A program made the position numbers and the translations under genes. From the NCBI GenBank assembly GCA_964393825.1, contig CAYMUY010000018.1, positions 1 through 64,000 on the forward strand: a DNA stretch of 64,000 nucleotides, given 5' to 3'. Below, one piece after another: positions 16,812 through 26,498 of this stretch (position 1 is the stretch's first letter; each line of letters opens with the position of its first letter). Source of the DNA: PFJX01 sp964393825. GTDB taxonomy: Bacteria; Pseudomonadota; Gammaproteobacteria; Burkholderiales; Thiobacillaceae. Below the pieces are notes generated by a model. It was given only the letters and a program-made list of their open reading frames with translations. It had not been told where the DNA came from and ran no database searches.

Positions 16812-17747
16812 TCAGAAATGGCGGCGAAGATCCATGCCCGCATACAGCCGCGCGACCTGATCGCCATAGCCGTTGAACATCAGGGTGCGGCGCTTGAAAA
16901 ATTCGCCGATGCGGCGTTCCCGCGCCTGACTCCAGCGTGGATGCTCTACCTCCGGATTGACGTTGGAATAGAAGCCGTATTCGCTGGGCGCGGCCTCCAT
17001 CCAGGACGATACCGGTTGTGTTTCCACGAAACGGATGCGGACGATCGACTTCGCGCTCTTGAACCCGTATTTCCAGGGCACCACAATACGCACCGGCGCG
17101 CCGTTCTGGTTCGGCAGCGTCTCGCCATAGAGCCCCAGCGTCAGCAGGGTGAGCGGATGCATCGCCTCGTCCAGACGCAGGCCCTCGGTGTAAGGCCAGT
17201 CGAGCACCGTAGCGCGCACGCCGGGCATTTGCTCGCGGTCGTTGAGGGTGGTGAACGCCAGGTATTTCGCGTCGCCGAGCGGTTCCACCCGGCGGATCAA
17301 TGCATTGAGCGGATAACCCACCCAGGGAATCACCATCGACCAGCCCTCGACGCAGCGCATGCGGTAGATGCGGTCCTCCAGGGGCGCCAGCCGGAGCAGG
17401 GTGTCGATGTCGTAATCACCGGGCCGCTTCACCAGCCCGTCCACCCGCACGGTCCATGGGCGAGTCCTCAGGCTGCCGGCATGGCGCGCCGGATCCTCCT
17501 TGGCGGTGCCGAACTCGTAGAAGTTGTTGTAGCCGGTGACGTGCTTATAGGGCGTCGGATCCTCGTCGGTGCCATAGGGACCGGGTCGGGTGGCCAGCCT
17601 GGCCGCCGCCGCCGAGTCGGGGCGCAGGCCGAGTCCACCAGCCAGGGCCAGCCCCGCCGCGGCGCGAATGAATTCGCGGCGGCTGCGATAGGTTGCGGCC
17701 GGCGTGATCTCGGAGGCGGAAATGTCGGGGGGGCGCTGGATCAGCAT
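16812..17747 (-). CDS. msrP: MsrP, periplasmic molybdenum-dependent methionine sulfoxide reductase
   Basis: Catalytic subunit that repairs oxidised methionines in envelope proteins. The 311-residue precursor has a twin-arginine signal (SRREFIRAAAGLALAGG, residues 22-38) and the sulfite-oxidase-fold molybdopterin domain; Cys132 in YRMRCVEGWSM is the expected Mo ligand. ATG at 17747 follows AGGAG; a longer in-frame frame exists upstream but would bury the Tat signal. Two-gene operon with msrQ. Confidence 0.94.
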   Translation of the reverse strand: MLIQRPPDISASEITPAATYRSRREFIRAAAGLALAGGLGLRPDSAAAARLATRPGPYGTDEDPTPYKHVTGYNNFYEFGTAKEDPARHAGSLRTRPWTVRVDGLVKRPGDYDIDTLLRLAPLEDRIYRMRCVEGWSMVIPWVGYPLNALIRRVEPLGDAKYLAFTTLNDREQMPGVRATVLDWPYTEGLRLDEAMHPLTLLTLGLYGETLPNQNGAPVRIVVPWKYGFKSAKSIVRIRFVETQPVSSWMEAAPSEYGFYSNVNPEVEHPRWSQARERRIGEFFKRRTLMFNGYGDQVARLYAGMDLRRHF

Positions 17748-17959
17748 GGGAGTCTCCTGTGGTGTTCGGGGGTATTCATTGGTCGCGGCAAGGCGCGTTT
17801 CCTTACAGTGGAGACGAAACAGCACACCGAGGGTTTCGCCATCTGCCTCCGCGCCCGTTCGCGATGAGGTGAAGGGGGACGTGACCGTCGCGAGGCATGC
17901 GAGCCACCGCGGGATGAGACAGGCCGACTTCATTCCCGTCGGTGGGGGGTTAATCCCAT

Positions 17960-17988
17960 TTGACAGACAGGGTCTTATTCCCTACATT
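17960..17988 (+). promoter_or_regulatory. Strong sigma-70 type promoter in the msrP-gspA interval
   Basis: Perfect -35 TTGACA (17960-17965), 17-bp spacer, and -10 TACATT (17983-17988, 4 of 6 consensus). It points rightward toward the terminator at 18133-18159, about 170 bases away, rather than driving an immediate coding start. It is the best promoter-like match noticed in the window. Confidence 0.55.
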
Positions 17989-17994
17989 CACATC

Positions 17995-18159
17995 CGAAAT
18001 TGCTTTACGGCCCGTTGGACCGCGATGCGTTTCGTGTTGGACCCGCCTGGTGGTTTTGAGCCATCGAGCTGCCAGGCCGGGCTGTTGATCGTGGTAGAGC
18101 ACCGACGCGGTCGACATCCTCCTCTCTCTTCACCCCGGCCCGGCGTCGGGGTTTTTTTT
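17995..18159 (+). ncRNA. Candidate small RNA of about 165 nt, unidentified
   Basis: A transcript from the promoter at 17960-17988 would start near 17995 and stop at the terminator ending 18159. The interval contains paired segments such as GCCTGG (18045-18050) with CCAGGC (18072-18077), enclosing TGG/CCA. No frame behind a ribosome-binding site fits. The sequence does not match tRNA, tmRNA, 4.5S or 6S RNA as far as can be judged by eye. The whole 17748-18230 interval lacks any other convincing gene. An untranslated leader of gspA with an attenuator is the main alternative. Confidence 0.4.
18133..18159 (+). terminator. Intrinsic terminator in the msrP-gspA interval
   Basis: CCCCGGC (18133-18139), loop CCGGC, GTCGGGG (18145-18151) with one G-U pair, then eight T residues. 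There is no coding gene upstream on this strand, so it must end an RNA starting inside the interval or attenuate gspA. Confidence 0.8.
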
Positions 18160-18230
18160 GTTGGGCGCGATGCAACCTGGAAACGGCGTAGTTCTTGACG
18201 TCGGCGCCCGACAAGGTACCTTGCACACCC

Positions 18231-19811
18231 ATGACCTGCATGTACCAGCACTATTTCGGACTCGCCGAGGCGCCCTTCTCCATCGCGCCGGCGCCACATT
18301 TCCTCTATATGAGCCAGCGCCACCAGGAAGCCCTGGCACATCTGCTCTATGGTCTCGGCGGCGATGGCGGCTTCGTGCTGCTCACCGGCGAGGTGGGCGC
18401 GGGGAAGACCACGGTGTGCCGCTCCCTGCTCGAACAGATTCCGGAATCCTGCGATCTCGCTTATATCTTCAATCCCAAGCTGACGGTGGCAGAACTGCTC
18501 TCGACCATCTGCGTCGAGTTCGGCATCGCCTGCCCGGCGGACAACACCAGCGTCAAAATCTTCGTCGATCGCATCAACGCTCACCTGCTCGATGCGCACG
18601 CCCGAGGCCGGCACGCGGTGCTGATCATCGACGAGGCGCAGAACCTCTCCGCCGACGTGCTGGAGCAGATGCGCCTGCTGACCAACCTGGAAACCAACGA
18701 ACGCAAACTGCTGCAGATCATCCTGCTCGGCCAGCCGGAACTGGCCGCCATGCTGGCGCGCCCGGAGTTGCGCCAGTTGGCGCAGCGCATCGTCGCGCGC
18801 TATCACCTGGGGCCGTTGAGCAAGGCGGAAGTCGCCGCCTATGTGCGGCATCGACTGGCTGTCGCGGGGACGCAGAGGCCGTTGTTTCCGCAGTCGCTGA
18901 TGGGGCGCGTCTACCGCCTGAGCGGCGGTGTGCCGCGCATCATCAATGTGCTTTGCGACCGCGCCTTGCTCGGCGCCTATGCGCAGGGCAAGGAGCGGGT
19001 CGATCGCGCGACGCTGGCGCGGGCGGCGCGCGAGGTGTTCAGCGCGCCGGCCAGTCCGCGCCGGCTGTGGCCGCGCTTGCTGGCGGCGGGCGTGCTGCTC
19101 GCGGGTGGCGCCCTGGCGGCGTACTGGACGACGCGGGATGTGCCTCCCGTCGCGTCGGCGAGCCGTGTGCCGCCGATGACGAAGCCGGCGCTGGCCGCGC
19201 CCTTGCCCGATCGCCTTGCCTGGCCGGGTGGGCAGGCGGCGGCGAGCGAAGCGAGCGCCCATGAAGCCCTGTTCGTGGCCTGGGGTGCGGCATACCAGGG
19301 CAGTGATGTCTGCCGTGAGGCCGCGGACCTGGGCCTGAGCTGCCGCACCGCGCGCGGCGGCCTGGAAGAGCTGCGCCAGATCAACCGGCCGGCGCTGTTG
19401 CGTCTGCAGGACGAGCAAGGGCGCGAGTTTGTCGCCACGCTGGTGGCGCTGGGCGAGACCAGCGCCACCTTCTCTGTCGCCGGCGTGACGCGCACTGTCG
19501 GCCTCGCCGCCCTGGCCCGGCAATGGTCGGGCCATTACCGCCTGTTGTGGCGCTCGCCGCCAGCGGTGCGGGGCACGATCCGCCCCGGCGACCGCGGCGA
19601 GGCGGTGGCCTGGTTGCGCGAGGCGATGGACTTGCCGGCGGCGCCAGCGGACGCGGTGTTCGACGCGGATCTGGTGGAGCGGGTCAAGCGCTTCCAGCTG
19701 GCTCAGGGCCTGATCCCGGATGCTTCCGTCGGTGGCCAGACCCTGATCCGGCTGCTCGGCGCGGCGGATCATGGCGCGCCGTCATTGCGTCCGGCACGGA
19801 GGGAACGCTGA
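18231..19811 (+). CDS. gspA: GspA/ExeA-type AAA ATPase with peptidoglycan-binding domain
   Basis: Inner-membrane ATPase which, with GspB, helps place the type II secretion secretin through the cell wall. The 526-residue protein starts MTCMYQHYFGL (family proteins start MY..FFGL, so ATG 18240 is an alternative). It has Walker A GEVGAGKTTV (about residues 52-61), Walker B AVLIIDEAQN, one transmembrane helix near residues 280-300, and a C-terminal peptidoglycan-binding repeat (RPGDRGEAVAWLREAMDLP ... RVKRFQLAQGL). gspB follows 2 bases later. No other type II secretion gene is in the window. Confidence 0.88.
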   Translation: MTCMYQHYFGLAEAPFSIAPAPHFLYMSQRHQEALAHLLYGLGGDGGFVLLTGEVGAGKTTVCRSLLEQIPESCDLAYIFNPKLTVAELLSTICVEFGIACPADNTSVKIFVDRINAHLLDAHARGRHAVLIIDEAQNLSADVLEQMRLLTNLETNERKLLQIILLGQPELAAMLARPELRQLAQRIVARYHLGPLSKAEVAAYVRHRLAVAGTQRPLFPQSLMGRVYRLSGGVPRIINVLCDRALLGAYAQGKERVDRATLARAAREVFSAPASPRRLWPRLLAAGVLLAGGALAAYWTTRDVPPVASASRVPPMTKPALAAPLPDRLAWPGGQAAASEASAHEALFVAWGAAYQGSDVCREAADLGLSCRTARGGLEELRQINRPALLRLQDEQGREFVATLVALGETSATFSVAGVTRTVGLAALARQWSGHYRLLWRSPPAVRGTIRPGDRGEAVAWLREAMDLPAAPADAVFDADLVERVKRFQLAQGLIPDASVGGQTLIRLLGAADHGAPSLRPARRER

Positions 19812-19813
19812 CC

Positions 19814-20473
19814 ATGTCCTACATCCTCGATGCGTTGAAGAAGTCCGAGCAGCAGCGCCAGCGCAGCGCCGCCCAGATCACTCTGGCGACGCCTCCGGCG
19901 GCACCGGCGGCGGCGTCGCCGGCGACCTACCGCAATGGCCTGCTGGCGTTGCTCCTGATTGCCGCCGGCATCGCCGTCGGCTGGCTGCGCCCCTGGCAGT
20001 CGCCGCCGCCACCACCGGCGCGATCGGTCACCCCCGCCCCGGTCGTGCTGGCGCCGCCACACGCCCCCGCCGCGCGTGTGCAGGCGCCGCCGGATCACCC
20101 GGCCCCGCCCAGCATGCCATCGACCGTTCAGCCACCCACCGTCGCGGCCCCGCCCGTGACAACCCCGCCGGCCAAGGTGGTGGCGCCACCGGAAGCGCCG
20201 CTGCCGGTCGTGCCGGAGCTGCAGGCCACGGAGCCGGCGCCCCGGGTCATGGCGCTGAGTGAACTGCCGGCGCAGGTCCGCCAGGAACTCCCGGCGCTCG
20301 CGATCTCCCTGCATGCCTACGCCCGCGAACCGAGGGATCGCATCGTCATGATCAACAACCAGATGTTGCGGCAGGGCGACCAGGTGGCGCCCGGGCTGCG
20401 TCTGGAGCAGATCACCCAGGATGGCGTCGTGCTCGGCTACCAGGGTTATCGCTTCCATCGCGGCGTGCGCTAG
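19814..20473 (+). CDS. gspB: GspB, partner of GspA
   Basis: A 219-residue single-pass protein that forms a complex with GspA. It begins MSYILDALKKSEQQRQR, the diagnostic GspB start, followed by a membrane helix (about residues 38-55), a long Pro/Ala-rich periplasmic linker (about 55-145), and a C-terminal GspB domain including SLHAYAREPRDRIVMINNQM and the GDQVAPGLRLEQI segment typical of the T2SS_GspB family. It lies 2 bases after gspA and 7 bases before the nuclease gene. Confidence 0.9.
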   Translation: MSYILDALKKSEQQRQRSAAQITLATPPAAPAAASPATYRNGLLALLLIAAGIAVGWLRPWQSPPPPPARSVTPAPVVLAPPHAPAARVQAPPDHPAPPSMPSTVQPPTVAAPPVTTPPAKVVAPPEAPLPVVPELQATEPAPRVMALSELPAQVRQELPALAISLHAYAREPRDRIVMINNQMLRQGDQVAPGLRLEQITQDGVVLGYQGYRFHRGVR

Positions 20474-20480
20474 TCGCCGC

Positions 20481-23087
20481 ATGGCCAGTTCCTTCGCCGA
20501 TGCCGCCAGCGTTTTCCTTGAACGGGAGGGCGGGCGCTTTCCCGACTTCTCCGGCTGCCTGATCCTGGTGCCGCATCATCATGCCGCCCTGGCTTTTCGC
20601 GCTGCCCTGCACCAGGCCTTGCCGGGCAAGGCGATGCTGCCACCGCGCCTGCTGACGTTGCCGGAACTGGCGGCCAGCGCGCCCGGAGACGGCCATCCGG
20701 AGCCGGACAGTCTGCGCCTGGCGGAATTGCAGCATTTCCTGGCGCGCACCGGCCAGGTGCCGTGCGCCGCCCTGTGGCCGGCGGCGCAGGAGTTGCTGGC
20801 GTTGCTCAACGAACTGGACGAGCAGGGACTCGATCTGCCGGCGGCGACGCCGACCGAAAACCGCCACCTCGGTGTCGAGGCGAGCATCACCCAGGCGGTG
20901 TGGCAGGCCTTGGGCCGCGGTGGGGCGCGCAGCCGCCGGCGCGACTATGGCGAGCGCCTGGCACGGCTCGCCGCGGCTTGCGCGACACCGCTCTACACGC
21001 TGGGTCTGGCCGGGCTGTCGCGGCTGGAGCAGTCCTTCCTGGCCGAATGGTCGGCGCGCCAGACGGTGTGCGAACTGCCGGTGCCGCCCCGCTTCCCGCA
21101 ACGGCAAGCCCTGCTGTCGGCGGCATGGGATGTGGCCGAACCCGAACTGAGCAGACGCGGCGTCGCGTTCGCCGCCACGCATCCCGACAACCCGCTCGAT
21201 GCCGGGGTCGCGTTGCTTGCCGCGCCCAGCCTCGAGGCGGCGGCGCGGGCCGCCGAGGCGACCGTGCTGGCGTGGCTGCGCGAGGGCCGTCGCGACATCG
21301 CCATCGTCGCCCTCGACCGCCTGGCGGCGCGGCGCCTGCGTGCGCTGCTGGAACGGCGGAACATCCTGATCCAGGACGAGACCGGCTGGGCCTTCTCCAC
21401 CGCCGCCGCCAGCCATGTCCTGGATCGCTGGCTCAACGTGGTGATGGACGATGCCTGGTTCCGCGACCTGCTCGACCTGATCAAGTCGCCCTTCGTCTTC
21501 ACCGACATGGACGCCACCCGCCAGGCGGCGGCCAACGGTCTCGAACGCGCCTGGCGCCGCCACGGGGCGCCGCAGGGACTGGCCGGGCATCTGGCCCTGG
21601 CGCGGCAGGAGGCGCTGGACGCCGCACTGCGCATCCTCGGCCGCATCGAACAGGCGCGCGGCCTGTTCCCGGACGCGCGCCTGCCGCTCGCCGACTGGAC
21701 CCGCCGCCTGCTCGAGGCCTTCGATCGTCTCGCCGCCAGCGGCGCGCTGCGCGCCGACCCGGTGGGCAAGCAACTGTTGACCTTGCTCGCCGGCCTGGCG
21801 CGGGAAACCGCCGGCCACGAGAGACGCTTCGCGCTCGCGGAATGGCGGCGCTGGCTCACCCTGCATCTGGAGCAGGCCACCTTCGCCGATCACCGGGTGC
21901 AGAGTCCGATCCGCCTCACCCACCTGAATGCCGCGCGCTTGCGCGACCTCGATGGACTCCTCGTGCTCGGCGTCGATGCCGGGCACCTGCCCGGCCAGTC
22001 GCCTGCCGGCCTGTTCAACGACGCCACCCGCCTGCAGCTCGGCCTGCCGGGTGCCACCGAGCGCGAGGCGGAGAGTCGCGCCGCGCTTGCCGATGCCCTG
22101 GCGCGCAGCGAGCGGGCAGCCCTGATCTGGCAGGACGCCGAAGCGGGCGAGGAGCAGCCCCTGTCGCCCTGGCTGCTGCGCCTCGATGTGTTCCAGCGCG
22201 CCGGCTGGGGCAGGGGCTGGATCAAGCGGGCGGCGCCGGATCAGGTGGCGCCGGCCGTCGAATCGATTCCGCTGGCGCCGTCGGCGCCGACGGCCGAGAG
22301 GCCGCCGGAGCGGATCAGCGTCAGCGCCTGGCAGAGCCTGGTGTCCTGTCCCTACCAGTTCTTCGCCCGCCACCTGCTCGGCCTCAACGCGCTCGACGAG
22401 GTGCCCGAGGAAATGGACAAGGCCGATTACGGCAGCCTGGTGCATCAGGTGCTGGCGGATTTCCACAGCCGCCGGCCCAGCCTCGCCGGCATGGCGCGCG
22501 AGGAGCTGGCGGCCGACCTGCGCGCCACCGGCGAGCGCGTGTTCGCGCCGGCGGAAGCGCGTGGCTATCTCGCCGGCGCCTGGCGCTTGCGCTGGGAACG
22601 CCATATTCCCGCCTACCTGGACTGGGCGCTGCGGCGCGAGGCCGATGGCTACCGCTTCGCGCGGGCGGAGGAGCCCCTCGCGCGCCTGATTGCGTGGTCG
22701 CCCGAGCACGGGTCCCGCCTGGAGGGTCGCGCCGACCGCGTCGATGCCGGCGCGGCGGGCGTCGCCCTGCTCGATTACAAGACCCAGTCGAAACAGACGC
22801 TCAAGCGCAAGCTCGATGAAAGCGCGGAAGACGTGCAACTCACCGCCTACGCCTGGCTCACCGGCGCCGCCGAGGCCGGTTTCGTCAGCCTCGACGCCGA
22901 CAAGGTGGAGACCCTGGCCTGGCCCGGCGATCTGGCGGAAGCCGCGGTCGCCGAGGGCGAACGCCTGGTCGACACCTTCAGCGCCCTGGCCGCCGGCGCC
23001 CCGCTGCCGGCCAACGCCGCGCCGCATACCTGTGCATGGTGCGAGATGCGCGGCCTCTGCCGGCGGGAGCACCGGGGGGAAGTGTAG
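20481..23087 (+). CDS. AddB-like PD-(D/E)XK nuclease with iron-sulfur cluster motif
   Basis: An 868-residue protein related to AddB, the nuclease subunit of AddAB recombination enzymes. The N-terminal helicase-like portion lacks a Walker A motif. The C-terminal third has the RecB-family nuclease: SAWQSLVSCPYQFFARHLL, YGSLVHQVL, then GRADRVD and ALLDYKTQSK (catalytic D and DxK), and CAWCEMRGLC, so one early Cys (SCPY) plus CxxCx5C could hold a 4Fe-4S cluster, as in AddB. Normally an AddA (UvrD/RecB-type) helicase gene lies beside it; here the downstream gene is a convergent ABC transporter. ATG 20481 gives a compact start; no strong ribosome site is visible. Confidence 0.82.
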   Translation: MASSFADAASVFLEREGGRFPDFSGCLILVPHHHAALAFRAALHQALPGKAMLPPRLLTLPELAASAPGDGHPEPDSLRLAELQHFLARTGQVPCAALWPAAQELLALLNELDEQGLDLPAATPTENRHLGVEASITQAVWQALGRGGARSRRRDYGERLARLAAACATPLYTLGLAGLSRLEQSFLAEWSARQTVCELPVPPRFPQRQALLSAAWDVAEPELSRRGVAFAATHPDNPLDAGVALLAAPSLEAAARAAEATVLAWLREGRRDIAIVALDRLAARRLRALLERRNILIQDETGWAFSTAAASHVLDRWLNVVMDDAWFRDLLDLIKSPFVFTDMDATRQAAANGLERAWRRHGAPQGLAGHLALARQEALDAALRILGRIEQARGLFPDARLPLADWTRRLLEAFDRLAASGALRADPVGKQLLTLLAGLARETAGHERRFALAEWRRWLTLHLEQATFADHRVQSPIRLTHLNAARLRDLDGLLVLGVDAGHLPGQSPAGLFNDATRLQLGLPGATEREAESRAALADALARSERAALIWQDAEAGEEQPLSPWLLRLDVFQRAGWGRGWIKRAAPDQVAPAVESIPLAPSAPTAERPPERISVSAWQSLVSCPYQFFARHLLGLNALDEVPEEMDKADYGSLVHQVLADFHSRRPSLAGMAREELAADLRATGERVFAPAEARGYLAGAWRLRWERHIPAYLDWALRREADGYRFARAEEPLARLIAWSPEHGSRLEGRADRVDAGAAGVALLDYKTQSKQTLKRKLDESAEDVQLTAYAWLTGAAEAGFVSLDADKVETLAWPGDLAEAAVAEGERLVDTFSALAAGAPLPANAAPHTCAWCEMRGLCRREHRGEV

Positions 23088-23105
23088 GGTGCGCCATGCG
23101 CACCC
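23087..23105. other. Perfect hairpin between convergent genes
   Basis: GGGTGCGC (23087-23094), loop CAT, GCGCACCC (23098-23105). It begins on the last base of the AddB-like stop codon and lies before the convergent ABC permease stop. No T tract; it may block read-through on both strands weakly or protect mRNA 3' ends. Confidence 0.45.
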
Positions 23106-23112
23106 CGCCCGT

Positions 23113-23866
23113 TCAGCGCAGCAGCCGTTTCCGGGTCTGGCGCAGGCCCAGCGCGAATCCCGCCAGCCCGTAAGCCAGCAGCGCCGCCACATGCGGCAGC
23201 ACCGATTCCGGCCAGTGGCCCAGCAATAGCGGCCGCGCCATCTCCACCGCGTGAGTCAGCGGCAGCCAGGCGGCGATGCCCGCCAGCCAGGCCGGCAGTG
23301 CCGTGGACGGGTAGAAGACGCCGCCCAGCAGCACCATGGGCGTGATCGCCAGGGTGAAGTAGTAGAGGAAGAAATCGTAGTTGGGCGAGATGGCGTTGAT
23401 CGCCAGGCCGAGGCCGGCGAAGCACAGCCCGGTCAGGACGATGACCGGCAGCAGCGCCAGCGTCAGGGCGAAATCCGAATACAGCCCCAGCACCCAGATC
23501 ACCAGCATGATCGCCACCCCGGAGAGCAGGCTTTTCGAGGCCGCCCACAGCCATTCGCCTATCAGCACATCGCGCAGGGAGAGCGGTGTGTTGAGGATGG
23601 CGTCCCAGGTCTTCTGCACATGCATCCGCGAGAAGGCGGAGTAGAGCGTCTCGAAGGTGGCGCTGTTCATCACGCTGTAGCAGAGCGTGCCGGCGGCGAG
23701 GAAATGCAGGTAGGGCACCCCGTTCACCTCCTGCAGGAGGCCGCCGAGGCCATAGCCGAGGCCCAGCATGTAGAGCATCGGGTCGGCCAGGTTGCCGAGC
23801 AGGGAAGGCATGGCCAGCTTCTTCCAGACCAGGAAGTTTCTTTGCCAGACCGGGAACCAGTTGAGG

Positions 23867-23874
<8 letters not shown>
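23113..23874 (-). CDS. NodJ-type ABC-2 transporter permease
   Basis: A 253-residue membrane subunit of an ABC-2 exporter with about six helices. Features include DPMLYMLGLGYGLGG near the N-terminus and the family stretch FYPSTALPAWLAGIAAWLPLTHAVE between late helices, as in NodJ. It overlaps the upstream ATPase gene by 8 bases. The NodIJ label reflects family; exported substrates in non-rhizobial bacteria are unknown (lipo-oligosaccharide, polysaccharide or lipid are guesses). Confidence 0.88.
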
Positions 23875-24774
<900 letters not shown>

Positions 24775-24778
<4 letters not shown>

Positions 24779-25377
24779 GGGTCAATGAGGCGTTCCACAT
24801 GTGCCTGCAATTCCCGCAACCGGCCATGGAAAAAGTGGCCGGCGCCATCGATCTCGATCAGCGGGATGCCGTGTTGCGTCGCGTAGTCGCGGGCGGCGGC
24901 GAAGGGAATCACCTCGTCCTCGCTGCCGTGGATGATCGTGGTTGGGATGGCGTTCGACTCGAAGGCGTACATCGATACCGCCGGGCCGACCATGATCAGG
25001 CGCCGGGCGTGGAGTTCCCGGGCCACGCGATGCTGGACATAGGCGCCGAAGGAGAAGCCGAGCAGGGTCCAGGGCAGCGCGCCATAGTGGGCTTCGATGG
25101 CGGCGGCCAGCGCCAGCAGGTCGTCGGTTTCGCCGATGCCGTGGTCGAACTCGCCGGAGCTGTCACCCACCCCGCGGAAGTTGGGGCGTACCGCCACCAG
25201 GCCGCGGGCCAGTGCGGCGCGGGCCAGGGTCCAGGCGACCTTGTTGTCGAGGCTGCCGCCCTTCAGCGGGTGCGGATGGGCGATCAGCGCCAGGCCGCGC
25301 GGCGCGTCCGGCGGTTCCTCGACGACCGTTTCGATCTGGCCGATGGGGACCTTGATGCGCAGGCGGTGGCGGCTCAA
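24775..25377 (-). CDS. Alpha/beta hydrolase
   Basis: A 200-residue hydrolase. It has HPHPLKGGSLDNKV (oxyanion-hole region), the nucleophile elbow GFSFGAYV with the catalytic Ser near residue 105, an acid in HGSEDEVIPF, and a C-terminal His in DGAGHFFHGR. This is the short dienelactone-hydrolase-like/CocE-type family common beside transporters. Substrate unknown. Its start overlaps the ferredoxin stop and its end overlaps the ABC ATPase start, so it belongs to the same operon. Confidence 0.85.
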
Positions 25378-25685
25378 ATCTTCAACCGCTCCACGATCTT
25401 GCCGTCGCGCAGATGCGACTCGATGATCTCGTCGATGTCGGCCTGGTCGACGTAGGTGTACCAGACCGCGTCCGGGTAGACGACGCAGACCGGACCCTCG
25501 TCGCAGCGGTCGAAGCAGCCGGCGCGGTTGACCCGGCAGTCGCCGCCCTTGCCGTGCAGGCCGAGCTTCTTCGCCTTCTTCTTGGCGTGCTCGAACATGG
25601 CTTCGGCGTCATGGTCGGAACAGCAGGGACCGCCGTCCTCGCGCTGGTTGAGGCAGAAGAACAGGTGGTGTTTGAAGTGGCTCAT
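25374..25685 (-). CDS. Thioredoxin-like [2Fe-2S] ferredoxin
   Basis: A 103-residue protein of the thioredoxin-fold 2Fe-2S ferredoxin type, as in the NuoE/Aquifex Fd family. Cluster-binding cysteines are apparent in FFCLNQREDGGPCCSDH near the N-terminus and DCRVNRAGCFDRCDEGPVCVVYP in the middle. The ending YVDQADIDEIIESHL is also typical. ATG at 25685 is used rather than a TTG 12 bases earlier. It starts 8 bases after the MazG-like stop and overlaps the hydrolase. Electron partner unknown. Confidence 0.85.
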   Translation of the reverse strand: MSHFKHHLFFCLNQREDGGPCCSDHDAEAMFEHAKKKAKKLGLHGKGGDCRVNRAGCFDRCDEGPVCVVYPDAVWYTYVDQADIDEIIESHLRDGKIVERLKI

Positions 25686-25693
25686 GGTGGGAT

Positions 25694-26047
25694 TCAAAGT
25701 TCGTGGGATTTGGCGCAGGAGCCGCGGGCTTTCTCCACCGGGTACTTGGCGGCGTTGATCGCCAGCTTGTCCTCGGCGGCTTTCAGCAGGTCGATGTCCA
25801 GACAGTTGGCCAGGCTCACCAGATAGATCAGCACGTCGGCCATTTCCTGACGCACCGCTTCCTTTTTAGGTGGCGGCAGGTTCAGGCTCTGTTCCGGGGT
25901 GAGCCACTGGAACGGTTCCAGCAACTCCGCCGCCTCGACGATGAGCGCGGCGGTGAGGTTCTTCGGCGTGTGGTAGAGCTGCCAGTCGCGCGCGCGGCCG
26001 AATTCGCGCACGCTCGCGGCGAGTTGCTCAAGGCTGTTGATCGACAT
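25694..26047 (-). CDS. MazG-like nucleotide pyrophosphohydrolase
   Basis: A 117-residue protein of the all-alpha NTP-PPase superfamily, closest in pattern to dCTP pyrophosphatase (RS21-C6 type). The metal-binding ExxE...ExxD motifs appear as EAAELLEPFQW and EMADVLIYL. Its role is likely housecleaning of noncanonical or excess dNTPs. It is the first gene of the reverse-strand operon and is divergent from the DMT-family gene about 100 bases away. The start at 26047 gives the normal length. Confidence 0.85.
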   Translation of the reverse strand: MSINSLEQLAASVREFGRARDWQLYHTPKNLTAALIVEAAELLEPFQWLTPEQSLNLPPPKKEAVRQEMADVLIYLVSLANCLDIDLLKAAEDKLAINAAKYPVEKARGSCAKSHEL

Positions 26048-26146
26048 GGGCGTCAGGAGAAAAAAGATGCCGGCGATCTTATCACCGGCCCGCTGCCCAG
26101 CCCCGGCCGGCACCGGTATCATCCGCCCGCTACCACCGTCCGCGCC

Positions 26147-26494
26147 ATGAATACGACTCTCCTGCAAACCACCGTCCTGCTGGTGCTCTCCAATCTGTTC
26201 ATGACGGTGGCCTGGTACGCCCACCTGAAGCATCTCGGCGACAAGCCCTGGTGGATCGCCGCCCTTCTGAGCTGGGGCGTGGCCCTGTTCGAATACCTGT
26301 TGCAGGTGCCGGCCAACCGCATCGGCTACAGCCAGTTCAGCCTGCCGCAGTTGAAGATCCTGCAGGAGGTCATCACCCTGGTCGTGTTCGCGCCGTTCGC
26401 GGTGTTCTATATGAAAGCGCCGCTGACCTTGAATTACCTGTGGGCTGGCCTCTGCCTGCTGGGTGCGGTGTACTTCATCTTCAAGGGCGCCTGA
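26147..26494 (+). CDS. DMT-superfamily small membrane protein (DUF486)
   Basis: A 115-residue protein with four hydrophobic helices, matching the DUF486 family (MTVAWYAHLKHLGDKPWW, YLLQVPANRIGYSQFS, QLKILQEVITLVVF, LNYLWAGLCLLGAVYFIF). Members are related to EmrE-like DMT transporters but no function is established. It is convergent with the CopD-like gene, whose stop lies 4 bases away. Confidence 0.85.
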   Translation: MNTTLLQTTVLLVLSNLFMTVAWYAHLKHLGDKPWWIAALLSWGVALFEYLLQVPANRIGYSQFSLPQLKILQEVITLVVFAPFAVFYMKAPLTLNYLWAGLCLLGAVYFIFKGA

Positions 26495-26498
26495 GCAC

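Noticed and set aside
18040..18130. tRNA-like pieces: GGTAGAGC (D-arm-like) and a T-loop-like antisense stretch near 18055
   Set aside because: No acceptor stem closes, the anticodon arm and a T-arm in the same orientation are missing, and no CCA end is present. The resemblance looks accidental.
17704..18198. Rightward 164-codon open frame over the msrP 5' end and the following interval
   Set aside because: It covers the promoter, the terminator and part of msrP on the other strand, and its translation resembles spurious GFEP-type frames; no ribosome site was seen.
20412..23192. 926-codon reverse-strand frame opposite the AddB-like gene
   Set aside because: No recognisable domain, repetitive Gly/Arg/Gln-rich composition, and it conflicts with motif-rich forward coding.
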